A stretch of 60,833 nucleotides of DNA from an uncultured Flavobacteriales bacterium (GCA_905181855.1 CAJIZE010000021.1:1-60833), one strand, 5' to 3'; positions 9,352 to 18,322 are shown, numbered from the stretch's first letter. Notes: generated by a model from the letters alone, not told the origin. Numbers and translations: made by a program.

Positions 9352-10335
9352 TTATATCGTCAAAATCTTTGTAAGCTTTAATATTTCCGGATTTAGTTTG
9401 ATGGTATGCTTTATCGCTTCGTCGAGTGGAACATAAACAATTTTACCGTTCTGGCTTCCCGTCATTACATTACTTTCTCCTTCTAGCAAGCCTTCAACCG
9501 CCGCAACACCCATTTGAGATGCTAAAACTCGATCAAAACAAGAAGGTGAACCTCCACGTTGAATATGACCTAATACGGTAACTTTAGTTTCGTAAAACGA
9601 ATATTGCTCTTCAATTTTTTTCGCTATTTCAACTGCGCCACCAAGCTCATCACCTTCGGCAACTATTACAATATTAGAAGTTTTGCGTCGTTTCGAGGCT
9701 TTGTCTAAAATACTTATTAAGTCTTCAATACTTTGTTTTTTCTCAGGAAGCATGATGGCAATTGCACCCGTTGCAATACCAGTTCGTAAGGCAATAAATC
9801 CTGCATCCCGACCCATTACTTCAATGAAAAAAAGTCTGTTGTGTGAAGAAGCAGTGTCTCTAATTTTATCAATACATTCAACCACTACATTAGTAGCCGA
9901 ATCATATCCGATGGTTGCATTCGTTCCGCACAAATCGTTGTCAATAGTTCCTGGAATACCAATTACTGGAATTCCATACTCTTGTTCAAATATGTTAGCT
10001 CCTGTAAAGCTCCCATCACCACCAATAACGACTAATGCATCAATGTTTTTTTCTTTTAATTTTTCGTAGGCTGCACGTCTTCCTTCTTTTGTTCTAAACT
10101 CTTTACTTCGAGCAGATTTCAACATGGTGCCTCCTCTGTCCAAGATATTAGATACTGATCTAAGCTGAAGTTCTTCGATATCGCCTTCAATCATTCCTTG
10201 ATAACCACGGAATATTCCGAACACTTTACGATCATAATAAATAGCTGATCGAACAACTGCACGAATGGCGGCATTCATTCCGGGTGCATCTCCTCCTGAA
10301 GTAAAAACACCAATTCTATTTATTTGAGTTTGCAT
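9352..10335 (-). CDS. pfkA: ATP-dependent 6-phosphofructokinase
   Basis: 327-residue PfkA phosphorylating fructose 6-phosphate to fructose 1,6-bisphosphate. Visible motifs are TSGGDAPGMNA (ATP site), VIGGDGSFTGA, IPGTIDND (catalytic Asp) and GHIQRGGSPSCFDR (substrate/effector contacts). GGDG and PGTIDND, not GGDD and PKTIDND, indicate the ATP-dependent rather than the pyrophosphate-dependent type. It is the first gene of the eight-gene minus-strand operon, and its start is 33 nt from a 21-bp palindrome shared with the susC region. Placing pfkA at the head of a maltose operon is unusual. Confidence 0.95.
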   Translation of the reverse strand: MQTQINRIGVFTSGGDAPGMNAAIRAVVRSAIYYDRKVFGIFRGYQGMIEGDIEELQLRSVSNILDRGGTMLKSARSKEFRTKEGRRAAYEKLKEKNIDALVVIGGDGSFTGANIFEQEYGIPVIGIPGTIDNDLCGTNATIGYDSATNVVVECIDKIRDTASSHNRLFFIEVMGRDAGFIALRTGIATGAIAIMLPEKKQSIEDLISILDKASKRRKTSNIVIVAEGDELGGAVEIAKKIEEQYSFYETKVTVLGHIQRGGSPSCFDRVLASQMGVAAVEGLLEGESNVMTGSQNGKIVYVPLDEAIKHTIKLNPEILKLTKILTI

Positions 10336-10362
10336 AAAAATTTATTAGTTTGTAATCTGAAA

Positions 10363-10394
10363 CAAAGAAAGTGTAATTTTAACACTTTTCAAAA
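10363..10394 (-). promoter_or_regulatory. Bacteroidota-type promoter for the pfkA-pgi operon
   Basis: Read on the minus strand: TTTTG (10390-10394), a 19-nt spacer, then TTTCTTTG (10363-10370). This fits the Bacteroides consensus TTTG-N19-TAnnTTTG with one mismatch in the invariant TA. Transcription would start near 10357, about 20 nt before the pfkA ATG. The palindrome at 10368-10388 sits exactly between the two elements, a geometry that suggests repression. Predicted from sequence only. Confidence 0.5.
10368..10388. promoter_or_regulatory. candidate operator O1 (7-7-7 palindrome)
   Basis: Perfect inverted repeat AAAGTGT-N7-ACACTTT in the divergent gap between pfkA and the NUDIX regulator gene. 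The same arms and 7-nt spacer recur three times upstream of susC. Its 21-bp length and location beside the regulator gene suggest autoregulation plus control of the operon. Confidence 0.65.
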
Positions 10395-10429
10395 CGGGGG
10401 TACTTTTCAGCAATATTTGTTAATTTGAG

Positions 10430-11146
10430 ATGGCAACGTTAAAATTAAATAAGCACATGAGTATTAAAAATTCTCACATATCAGTTGACTGCGTAATTTT
10501 TGGATTTGATTTCGAAAATTTAAAGGTACTATTTATTGAGCAAAAAATCGATGACACTTTAGAACGCGAGCTTAGATTAGCATTACCCGGTGATTTAGTA
10601 AACCTTGATGAAAATCTCGATTCTGCTGCTTATCGAGTTTTAACTGAGCTTACATCCATTGATAAAATTTACCTTAAACAGTTCAGAGCTTTTGGTAATC
10701 CGAATCGTTTGAAGAATGAAAAAGATCAATTTTGGATTAAAAAGGTAAGAGCAAATCCTGACGCAAGGGTTATAACAATAGGCTACTTTACTCTTGTTAA
10801 AATGGATGATGTTGCACCTAAAGCATCATCTTTTGCAGGAAACACCCATTGGGTTAATATTGATGAGATTCCAGAATTAGCTTTTGATCACAACCAAATT
10901 GTAGATCAAGCAATGGAGACCCTCCGTGAAGATTTAGAATACAAGCAGATTGGATACGATTTGTTACCAAAGAAATTTACTTTGAGTCAGTTACAGAGAT
11001 TATATGAGGTTGTTTTGGGCGCTAAACTCGACAAACGCAATTTCAGAAAAAAGATGAAAAAAACCGAATTTGTGGTTCCGTTAAATGAAAAACAACAAGG
11101 TGTTCTTCATAAACCAGCGCAACTATTTAAGTTTAACAAATCATAA
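10430..11146 (+). CDS. NUDIX-domain winged-helix transcriptional regulator (NrtR/AraR-like)
   Basis: 238 residues. The N-terminal NUDIX fold runs to about residue 150 and the C-terminal winged helix covers about 165-235, with the characteristic LLPKKFTLSQLQRLYE and LDKRNFRKKMKKT. The Nudix box is degenerate: the span after PGD keeps one upstream Glu and the Arg, but the REUxEExG core reads RVLTELTS. Hydrolysis is therefore unlikely and ligand sensing likely. Relatives include NrtR and the Bacteroides arabinose regulator AraR. The start at 10430 is used; an in-frame ATG at 10457 is an alternative. It is divergent from the starch operon and probably co-transcribed with the secreted amylase 7 nt downstream. 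The effector (perhaps a maltose-derived sugar or glucose phosphate) is unknown. Confidence 0.85.
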   Translation: MATLKLNKHMSIKNSHISVDCVIFGFDFENLKVLFIEQKIDDTLERELRLALPGDLVNLDENLDSAAYRVLTELTSIDKIYLKQFRAFGNPNRLKNEKDQFWIKKVRANPDARVITIGYFTLVKMDDVAPKASSFAGNTHWVNIDEIPELAFDHNQIVDQAMETLREDLEYKQIGYDLLPKKFTLSQLQRLYEVVLGAKLDKRNFRKKMKKTEFVVPLNEKQQGVLHKPAQLFKFNKS

Positions 11147-11153
11147 TAATAAG

Positions 11154-13979
11154 ATGAAAAAAATATTTTACATACTGGTAATTGCTCTAATACCTTTGTT
11201 TTCTATAGGTCAAGTGGTTACCTTCTTGCCAACTTTTGTTGGACAAAATGATACAGTTACAGTTGTTTATGATGCATCTAAAGGGAATGGGGAACTTGCC
11301 GGAATCAATCAATTGTACGCTCATACAGGAGTAATTACCAATGTTTCTTCATCTAATACAGATTGGTTGCATGTACAAGGTACTTGGGGAACAGCTGACA
11401 ACAAAGTTAAAATGACCAGCTTAGGGAATGATTTACATGAGATTAAATATCATATTAATTCATTTTACAATGTTCCATCTGGTGAAACGGTATCAAGGCT
11501 AGCTTTTGTTTTTAGAAATGCAGATGGAAGCAAGGTAGGAAGAGTTTCTGATGGCTCTGATATTTTTGTTGACCTGTATCAGGGAGGTTATGATGCTAAA
11601 ATTATAACGCCTGATGAAGATGGATTAATTGTTCAGTTAAATGACAACATCGTTTTTAAAGCGGAAGCTTCAGAACTTTCGTCAATGTCTTTATTCAGAA
11701 ATGGCTCTCTTATTAATCAACAAAACAACACCAAAATACTAACATCAAATATTGATGTTAGTATTTTCGGCAAGGGCAAACATGTATTTACAATGGTATC
11801 AACAAATGGCACAAGTGCTGTTTCAGATACTTTTTATTATGTAGTTAAGGAACCAGTTACTTCACAAAACCCGCCAAGCGGCACAATTGACGGAATAAAT
11901 TATTTAAACGATACCAGTGTAATTGTGCAGTTGGTTGCACCATATAAGAACTTTGTATACGTGGTTGGAGACTTTAATAATTGGGAGTATGATCCTCATT
12001 ATTATATGAAAAGAAATACCAGCGGAAACAGATGGTGGGTTCAAATAAATGGATTGACACCAGGACAAGAATATCGCTTTCAGTATGTTATTGATGATGG
12101 AAATCTGCGTGTAGCTGATGTATATTCCGATAAAATTTTAGATCCATGGAACGACAAGTGGATTGACAACAACACCTATCCAAACTTAACACCTTATCCC
12201 GTTGGAAAAACAATTCAACCAGTTTCTGTAATGCAAACAGCTCAAGTTGATTATGCTTGGGATACCTCTATAAATTTCACAAAACCATCTAAAAAGAGTC
12301 TGGTGGTTTATGAGTTGTTGTTGCGTGATTTCACCAAGGAGCATACTTGGCAAAGTTTGATTGATTCAATGAATTATTTTACAAACATAGGCATCAATGC
12401 TATTGAGTTAATGCCCATTATGGAATTTGAAGCCAATGAAAGCTGGGGCTATAATCCTGCTTTTTATTTTGCGCCAGATAAATATTATGGTACAAAGAAT
12501 AAGCTAAAGGAGTTTGTAGAAGAGTGTCATAGGAATGGGATTGCTGTTTTGCTAGATATTGCTTTGAATCATTCATTTGGCATGAACCCTCAAGTCCGAA
12601 TGTATTTCGATGCATCTGCTGGTCAATGGGGGCAGCCAACAAGCAACAACCCATGGTTTAATCCAATAGAAAAACATCCTTTTAATGTTGGGTATGACTA
12701 CAATCACGAAAGTACTTACACCAAAGATTTTATGAAAAGAATACTTGGCTATTGGGTTGAGGAATTTCATGTTGATGGATATCGTTTGGATTTATCGAAA
12801 GGCTTCACTCAAACCTATTCAGGCACTAATGTTGGCCAATGGGGGCAATACGATCAAGGAAGAGTTGATATTTTAAAAGAATATGCCGATCATTTATGGA
12901 GTGTGGACCCTACCTCATTTATGATTTTAGAACATTTTGCTGATAACAGTGAAGAAACGGTGTTAGCTAATTATGGCATGATGCTTTGGGGAAATATACA
13001 TGAAGAATATAAGGAAGCGAGCTTAGGCTATGGTTCTGATTTTTCATGGGGCTTGAAAGACAATCGTGGGTGGAATGATCATAATTTGATATCGTATGCT
13101 GTTAGCCATGATGAAGAAAGATTAATGGTCGAAAACTTAAATTTTGGAAATGCCACAACCGGCTACAATTTAAAAGATAGCGGCACAGCTCTGTTGCGAC
13201 AAGAATTAACGGCAACCTTTTTAGTGAGTGTACCTGGACCAAAAATGATTTGGCAATTTGATGAACTAGGGTACGATTATTCAATTGAGTTTAATGGCAG
13301 AACAGGGAACAAGCCAATACGGTGGGATTATTTAGAAGATGCTAGAAGATACAGATTGCATCAGGTTTATTCAGCAATTACAAAATTGAAAACGTCATCA
13401 ACCACATTCGCAACAGCAAATTACAATGTTGATGTTTCAGGTTATGGAAAAAGTATTCACTTAAATCATAGTGACATGGATGCAACTATTGTTGGGAATT
13501 TTAAGATGGACATGCTAAACATGATTCCGAGCTTTCAGCATACTGGTATGTGGTACGATTATATTACAGGTGATTCTTTAAATGTTACTGATGTGAATAT
13601 GTCAATTGATTTTTTGCCAGGTGAATATCATGTATATCTTGATAAAAAGCTAGAGGCTATTGAACTTTCAAGACCTGAAATAATATCGGTTGAAGACTTA
13701 AGAACCCAAGCTGGCTTAACTGGTTATCCAAATCCATTTGCTACCACTTTTCAAATTAATTTCAGTATTGAAAAAACTCAAAAAGTTACTGTTGAAATCA
13801 TGAACTTAGAGGGTAAAACAATCAAAACTGTACTTTCAAAAGAAATCGAGAATGGTAATCATGCGGTTTATTGGAACGGTGAAACCCAAACAGGTGGTGC
13901 GGCTAAAAATGGGGTTTACTTTTATACAATTGAAACCGGATCAAGTTTGGTGACTAGAAAGGTTGTTTTGAATAGGTAG
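11154..13979 (+). CDS. secreted GH13 alpha-amylase with T9SS sorting domain
   Basis: 941 residues, counted from the ATG at 11154 that begins the signal peptide (an earlier in-frame ATG at 11085 would lie inside the regulator gene). The order is: Sec signal to about residue 20; an N-terminal beta module resembling the small SusE/F-position protein at 23340; an E-set/CBM48-like domain (VVGDFNNW, about 270-340); a GH13 barrel with DIALNH, GYRLD (nucleophile about D546), ILEHF (acid/base about E593) and SHDEE (about D653). A C-terminal T9SS type A sorting domain follows (NPF near its start, ending VTRKVVLNR). The protein should be exported by Sec and the type IX system and attached to, or released from, the cell surface to start starch breakdown. 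Confidence 0.93.
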   Translation: MKKIFYILVIALIPLFSIGQVVTFLPTFVGQNDTVTVVYDASKGNGELAGINQLYAHTGVITNVSSSNTDWLHVQGTWGTADNKVKMTSLGNDLHEIKYHINSFYNVPSGETVSRLAFVFRNADGSKVGRVSDGSDIFVDLYQGGYDAKIITPDEDGLIVQLNDNIVFKAEASELSSMSLFRNGSLINQQNNTKILTSNIDVSIFGKGKHVFTMVSTNGTSAVSDTFYYVVKEPVTSQNPPSGTIDGINYLNDTSVIVQLVAPYKNFVYVVGDFNNWEYDPHYYMKRNTSGNRWWVQINGLTPGQEYRFQYVIDDGNLRVADVYSDKILDPWNDKWIDNNTYPNLTPYPVGKTIQPVSVMQTAQVDYAWDTSINFTKPSKKSLVVYELLLRDFTKEHTWQSLIDSMNYFTNIGINAIELMPIMEFEANESWGYNPAFYFAPDKYYGTKNKLKEFVEECHRNGIAVLLDIALNHSFGMNPQVRMYFDASAGQWGQPTSNNPWFNPIEKHPFNVGYDYNHESTYTKDFMKRILGYWVEEFHVDGYRLDLSKGFTQTYSGTNVGQWGQYDQGRVDILKEYADHLWSVDPTSFMILEHFADNSEETVLANYGMMLWGNIHEEYKEASLGYGSDFSWGLKDNRGWNDHNLISYAVSHDEERLMVENLNFGNATTGYNLKDSGTALLRQELTATFLVSVPGPKMIWQFDELGYDYSIEFNGRTGNKPIRWDYLEDARRYRLHQVYSAITKLKTSSTTFATANYNVDVSGYGKSIHLNHSDMDATIVGNFKMDMLNMIPSFQHTGMWYDYITGDSLNVTDVNMSIDFLPGEYHVYLDKKLEAIELSRPEIISVEDLRTQAGLTGYPNPFATTFQINFSIEKTQKVTVEIMNLEGKTIKTVLSKEIENGNHAVYWNGETQTGGAAKNGVYFYTIETGSSLVTRKVVLNR

Positions 13980-14030
13980 CTAAAAATGATTCGGGATGGT
14001 TCTTCAGATTCCTTGAATCAGAAAAGTATA

Positions 14031-14615
14031 CTAGAGTAAATGGTTTAGCTTTTCTTTCTTAACATCTAGATAATCTGCGTTGTGCTTGTTGTTATCTATA
14101 ATCAAAGGAATTCTCTTCGTTATATTAATGCTCGAATTTCGCCATACTTCAATTTTATCCGGATTGTTGGATAGCAGTTCAATGGAATTTATTTTCAAAT
14201 GCTCAAGTACTTTAACGGCAATTGTAAAATCTCTTAAGTCAGTATCAAAACCTAGTGAGTGGTTTGCTTGAATAGTATCTTGTCCTTGATCTTGCAAGGC
14301 ATAAGCGTTGATTTTATTAAATAAACCAATACCTCTACCTTCCTGTCTTAAATAAAGAACAATACCCGTTTGTTTTTTAGCAATTACACGCATACTTTCA
14401 TCAAGTTGCTCTCCACAGTCGCATTTTCTTGAACTGAAAACATCACCCGTTAGACATTCAGAATGTATTCTTGTTAGCACATCATCTTGAGCTTTTAAAT
14501 TACCAAGATATAGCAGACAGTGCTCATGAATGTCACCTTCTTGTTTGAAAGAAACAATATTGAACTCACCATATTTGGTAGGTAATTTGGCTTTATTAGA
14601 AAATATAATGTTCAT
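14031..14615 (-). CDS. ribA: GTP cyclohydrolase II
   Basis: 194 residues; the first step of riboflavin synthesis, opening GTP to the 2,5-diaminopyrimidinone with release of formate and pyrophosphate. The zinc-binding pattern C-x10-C-x-C is seen in ECLTGDVFSSRKCDCG, followed by LRQEGRGIGL and the N-terminal HSEC context. It is the stand-alone RibA form, not fused to RibB. It sits alone between starch genes and has no other riboflavin gene nearby. Its start codon lies at the foot of a 19-bp hairpin (14614-14654), so translation may be structure-controlled. No FMN riboswitch consensus is visible. Confidence 0.94.
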   Translation of the reverse strand: MNIIFSNKAKLPTKYGEFNIVSFKQEGDIHEHCLLYLGNLKAQDDVLTRIHSECLTGDVFSSRKCDCGEQLDESMRVIAKKQTGIVLYLRQEGRGIGLFNKINAYALQDQGQDTIQANHSLGFDTDLRDFTIAVKVLEHLKINSIELLSNNPDKIEVWRNSSINITKRIPLIIDNNKHNADYLDVKKEKLNHLL

Positions 14616-14654
14616 AGTTGCTCACTTTTGACGAGGTCAAAGGTCAGCAACTAT
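14614..14654 (-). promoter_or_regulatory. long hairpin at the ribA translation start
   Basis: Arms 14614-14632 and 14636-14654 pair over 19 positions (17 Watson-Crick, one G-U, one mismatch) around a 3-nt loop. On the minus-strand transcript the descending arm ends in the first two bases of the ribA ATG. The structure would be very stable and could block or time translation, or it may be a palindromic repeat element that landed here. Confidence 0.6.
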
Positions 14655-14883
14655 TGGTTACGAAGCATTCATCTAGATTAAGAAATAAAAAAATTTAATG
14701 AAACAGGCGATTCAACCTATTATAATACTCAAAACTTCCAAATAGTGGATTTCGTTAGGTTTAACTTAATAAGTTCAGCTAAAGTTAAGTTTGGAGAACC
14801 GAATTTGATAAAAATTATTCTATCAGAGTTTTAATAAATATCACTTAACAATTGAATATTTAGACAATTATTCTCTTTGCCCT

Positions 14884-17800
14884 TTATTTGATAAACTTAA
14901 CCTGATAAGAATCAGTATCAGTTTTTATTTTTAATATGTAAACACCTTTGCTTATACCGTTAAGGTTAATCACTTTGTTTGCTGAGTTGACGGTTTTATT
15001 AAGCAGCTCTTTACCAAGTAAATCATAAATTAGTACTGACCCTATAATTGGTTTGTCAAATAGCATATTAAGCTGGTTTGACGCTACCCAATAATTCAAA
15101 TCGTTTGATGATAATTCAACTAATCCATTAGGTTCTTGCGGTAAACAATCGTGGCATCTGCTAAAGCAAACGGGCGCAATAAAGTTGTTGGAGGCTTTAA
15201 CCACAAAAGTTCTTTCATAAACACCTGAACCATTATCAACGCCACAGTTGGTTAAACTATCGGTGATTTCAATATTGGTGCTGCTTAAGCCGTTGTAATA
15301 ATTGTATTCAAGTGTATCGCCAATTGTAAGGTTAAATGTAGCCTCAAAAATAGAGTCGTTGTTGCTATCTGTTAAACTATGCGTTGAAGTATTGTAGTTG
15401 TTGAAGTTTCCTGCAACATGCACTCCGAAAATAGAAACCAACTCATAGGTCATATCAACCTTAAAGGATACATCGGAAGCAGTAACAGCAGTGGTACAAG
15501 GAGTACATAAGCTAAAACAAACAGGGTTTAAGTTAGCTGATCCAAAAGCAAATAGGCTGCGGTTGAGGCCCCCAAAACCATCAGGTACACCGCAAGTTGC
15601 CGGTACGTTTTCAAAACCTGAAAAACCATTTACAAACTTGTATTCAATTGTTCCATTTGAATCTAACGAAAGTTGAGTTGAATAAAGATTGTTGCCCTGG
15701 TTGTTTAATGGAGTTAGGCCCCAAGCGTTAAATTCTCCGGTAATATGAATGCCATCGGGGCTTATGGTTTCATCGTTCAGGTCAATATTAAACGTTACGT
15801 TTACTTGAGGCGGAGTTACTATACATAAGGAGCAAGACGAAAAACAAATACTATCCAAAACGTTAGAAATGCCAACTTGGTAGAATCTGTTGTAGCCGCC
15901 AATTCCGTTTGGTATTCCACAACTTTGGGGTACTGTTTCTTCACCTAAAAATGAGTTTCCATTTAAAAATTTGTATTCGATTGTTTGGCCAGAGTCTATC
16001 ATTACAGTAACCTCGTAAACTTGGTTGATTGAATTTGTCATTTGTAAGGAGTCCGCTTCCCATCCAATAAAATCTCCGGTAAGAAAAATGCCGCTACTAT
16101 TTACGGTGTCGTCTTTCATGTTAACTTTAAAAGTAACGGGCTTTTTTTGGATGATGCAACTTCCACAAGTTCCAAAACAAAAGTCGAGTAAAACGGTGTC
16201 GCTACTTAAAATGAAACGCCTATTGGCTGGTGAACCAACACCACAATTTGGAGGAACTATTTCTGTATCGTTCCAAGTATTGCCATTTAAAAATTTGTAC
16301 TCAAAAGTATCGCTTGGTAATATTAATGTTACCTGATAAGTTCCGTTTGATTGTAAAGCCATTTGAATATCAGAGGCTGACCAATTGTTTGGATAGCCTG
16401 CCACTTCCATAAAATCGCCCGAAACAAAAACTCCGTTTGAGTTTGGAATGAGCCCACCAAGACTTACTTGAAAAGTGACATAGAAATTAGTGCTTGCGCA
16501 AGTATCACATTGAGAATAGCATACCTTCGGAATTGTATCAACAACATGAGATGTATGTATTCTAAATACTGCACCAATTTTGTTTTGGCTGCAATTGGCT
16601 GGTAATAATTCTAATGAATCACCATTAACATAGCGGTAGTAAAAAGTTTTACCTGAGTCAACTGTTGCAGTGAAAGAGTAGATACTATCACCAATATGGG
16701 TTAATGTGTCTTTGTTAAATAGGTTAAATGATCCAGATACAAAAACGCCGGTTGAATCAATTGTTTGTAAGGCCATGTCAACCAAAAAAGTTGTGGATAC
16801 ATTTGGTCTAGTTGGGCAAGTAGAGCATGTATTGAAACAATAGGGTCCTAAAATAGTGTCTGTTGTGTCTAAACTAAACACACGGTTGAAATTGGTCCCA
16901 TTAGTATCTGTACAAACCTCGCTACCATTAAAAATTTCCTGATCAGACCAATTGTCAACCGTAAATTTATATTCATAATTGTTGGTAGGTAATCTCAAGG
17001 TATCTTCATAAATGCCATCAAGGTTGATGTCGCTCATACGATGGCAAGTGCCACACCAGCTATTAAAATCACCACTAACATAAACTTGATTAAAGGAGGT
17101 TGGGTAATTGTTCATGTCAACTTTTAAAATAATGTCGTAAAATGCCGCAGGCGCTGCGGGGCATAATGAACAAGCACCAAAGCAATAAGCGCCAAATGTA
17201 GTGTCTGCGGTTAGGTTAAATGCCCGATTAATAAATGAGCCAGTACCGGTAACACAAGGTTCATTTCCTGTAAAAAGTTCTTGATCTGTCCAGTTGTCAA
17301 TTGAAAACTTGTATTCGTGCACTCCTTCTGGTAATACTAATGTAATCTCCCAGATGGAATCGCCATTGGCATCTTGCAGCGTATCAGCAGACCCACTCCA
17401 TCCATTAAAGTAACCACTAACAAACACACGGTTAAAAGCGGAAACATAGGCGCTCATGTCAACCTTAAAAGTAGCGCTGTGCTTAACCCCCGAACAATTT
17501 AAACATGTACCAAAACAAATTGGAGGTAATACTGTATCGGCTGAAAAAGCAACAACTCTGTTGTTTGAGCCTGCAGCAGTGCAAGCTTGAGGAACTGCTT
17601 CATCCTTTCCCCAAGCGTTACCATTAACGTATTTAAATTCATAAGTACCCGGTTGAATTGCAACCATAAGTTCATAAATAGAATCTCCGTTGGTATCGGA
17701 CAAGGCTAAACTTGAAGGATCCCAATCGATTAACCCTAGTAAAGATTGAAAGTCTCCGGTAATATGAACTCCGGAAGAATCTATCACTTGGCCTTTCATG

Positions 17801-18234
17801 CCGACCTTAAAAGTAATATTGCTCGTTGGAAGGCATGCCAAACATGAACTAAAGCAAACAGGAGCAATTGTAGTGTCATTAGTTCCGATTACAATTGATC
17901 GGTTTAAGTCTACTCCAACCCCGCAACTTGCTGGAACTACTTCTACATTAGACCATGTATTACCATTTATAAACTTATATAAATATGCTCCTGAAGGAAC
18001 AGCAACAGTAACTTCATAAATGCCGTTGTTGCTGCTGTCAACAAGTAAAGTTGTGTCGGGTACCCAATTGGCTCCAAAGCCAGCCGTATCTTGAAAGTTA
18101 CCTGCAATATGGATTCCGTTTGAATTTATGGTTTGATAAGTCAGGTCAACTTGAAATGTAACATTAACAATCTGGGTATGAGCAATTTGACTGAGCCCTA
18201 TTATGAACAATAAAAGTGTAGTTTTCTTCATCAA
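14884..18234 (-). CDS. T9SS-exported protein with nine starch-binding-like repeats
   Basis: 1116 residues: signal peptide (1-20), nine tandem repeats of about 105-113 residues (near 22-134, 139-247, 252-358, 366-473, 479-579, 584-693, 698-804, 810-913, 920-1030), then a T9SS sorting domain (about 1038-1116, with SVLIYDLLGKELL and GVYILKI). Each repeat reads roughly F-x-V-[DN]-[ML] ... G-[VI]-[HF]-[IV]-x-G-x-F ... EYKF[IV]NG ... W ... CG or C ... [VY]-C-F-x-x-C-x-x-C. The EYKF/NG-W core resembles glycogen-binding (CBM48/CBM20-like) E-set domains. A CF-x2-C-x2-C triplet at each repeat end may form disulfides or cap the fold. No catalytic motif is seen. Its promoter region carries operator A, so a surface starch-binding role is inferred. 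Start: the ATG at 18234 or the second at 18231. Confidence 0.82.
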   Translation of the reverse strand: MMKKTTLLLFIIGLSQIAHTQIVNVTFQVDLTYQTINSNGIHIAGNFQDTAGFGANWVPDTTLLVDSSNNGIYEVTVAVPSGAYLYKFINGNTWSNVEVVPASCGVGVDLNRSIVIGTNDTTIAPVCFSSCLACLPTSNITFKVGMKGQVIDSSGVHITGDFQSLLGLIDWDPSSLALSDTNGDSIYELMVAIQPGTYEFKYVNGNAWGKDEAVPQACTAAGSNNRVVAFSADTVLPPICFGTCLNCSGVKHSATFKVDMSAYVSAFNRVFVSGYFNGWSGSADTLQDANGDSIWEITLVLPEGVHEYKFSIDNWTDQELFTGNEPCVTGTGSFINRAFNLTADTTFGAYCFGACSLCPAAPAAFYDIILKVDMNNYPTSFNQVYVSGDFNSWCGTCHRMSDINLDGIYEDTLRLPTNNYEYKFTVDNWSDQEIFNGSEVCTDTNGTNFNRVFSLDTTDTILGPYCFNTCSTCPTRPNVSTTFLVDMALQTIDSTGVFVSGSFNLFNKDTLTHIGDSIYSFTATVDSGKTFYYRYVNGDSLELLPANCSQNKIGAVFRIHTSHVVDTIPKVCYSQCDTCASTNFYVTFQVSLGGLIPNSNGVFVSGDFMEVAGYPNNWSASDIQMALQSNGTYQVTLILPSDTFEYKFLNGNTWNDTEIVPPNCGVGSPANRRFILSSDTVLLDFCFGTCGSCIIQKKPVTFKVNMKDDTVNSSGIFLTGDFIGWEADSLQMTNSINQVYEVTVMIDSGQTIEYKFLNGNSFLGEETVPQSCGIPNGIGGYNRFYQVGISNVLDSICFSSCSLCIVTPPQVNVTFNIDLNDETISPDGIHITGEFNAWGLTPLNNQGNNLYSTQLSLDSNGTIEYKFVNGFSGFENVPATCGVPDGFGGLNRSLFAFGSANLNPVCFSLCTPCTTAVTASDVSFKVDMTYELVSIFGVHVAGNFNNYNTSTHSLTDSNNDSIFEATFNLTIGDTLEYNYYNGLSSTNIEITDSLTNCGVDNGSGVYERTFVVKASNNFIAPVCFSRCHDCLPQEPNGLVELSSNDLNYWVASNQLNMLFDKPIIGSVLIYDLLGKELLNKTVNSANKVINLNGISKGVYILKIKTDTDSYQVKFIK

Positions 18235-18244
18235 GTAATACTAT

Positions 18245-18265
18245 AAAGTGTTAAAAGTACACTTT
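18245..18265. promoter_or_regulatory. candidate operator A (7-7-7 palindrome)
   Basis: AAAGTGT-N7-ACACTTT, perfect in both arms, identical to O1 at 10368. It lies 11 nt upstream of the repeat-protein ATG on the minus strand, close to where the transcript should begin. On that strand a TTTG lies 4 nt beyond the palindrome's left arm (AAAGTGT), similar to the layout at pfkA. Confidence 0.62.
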
Positions 18266-18322
18266 TTAGCAAAGTGGAAAAAATGTTAATAGCCAATGAC
18301 CTAATGCAAGTATATTAATTCA

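Noticed and set aside
14616-14883. FMN riboswitch upstream of ribA
   Set aside because: The conserved multi-helix RFN core cannot be recognised; only a simple hairpin is present.
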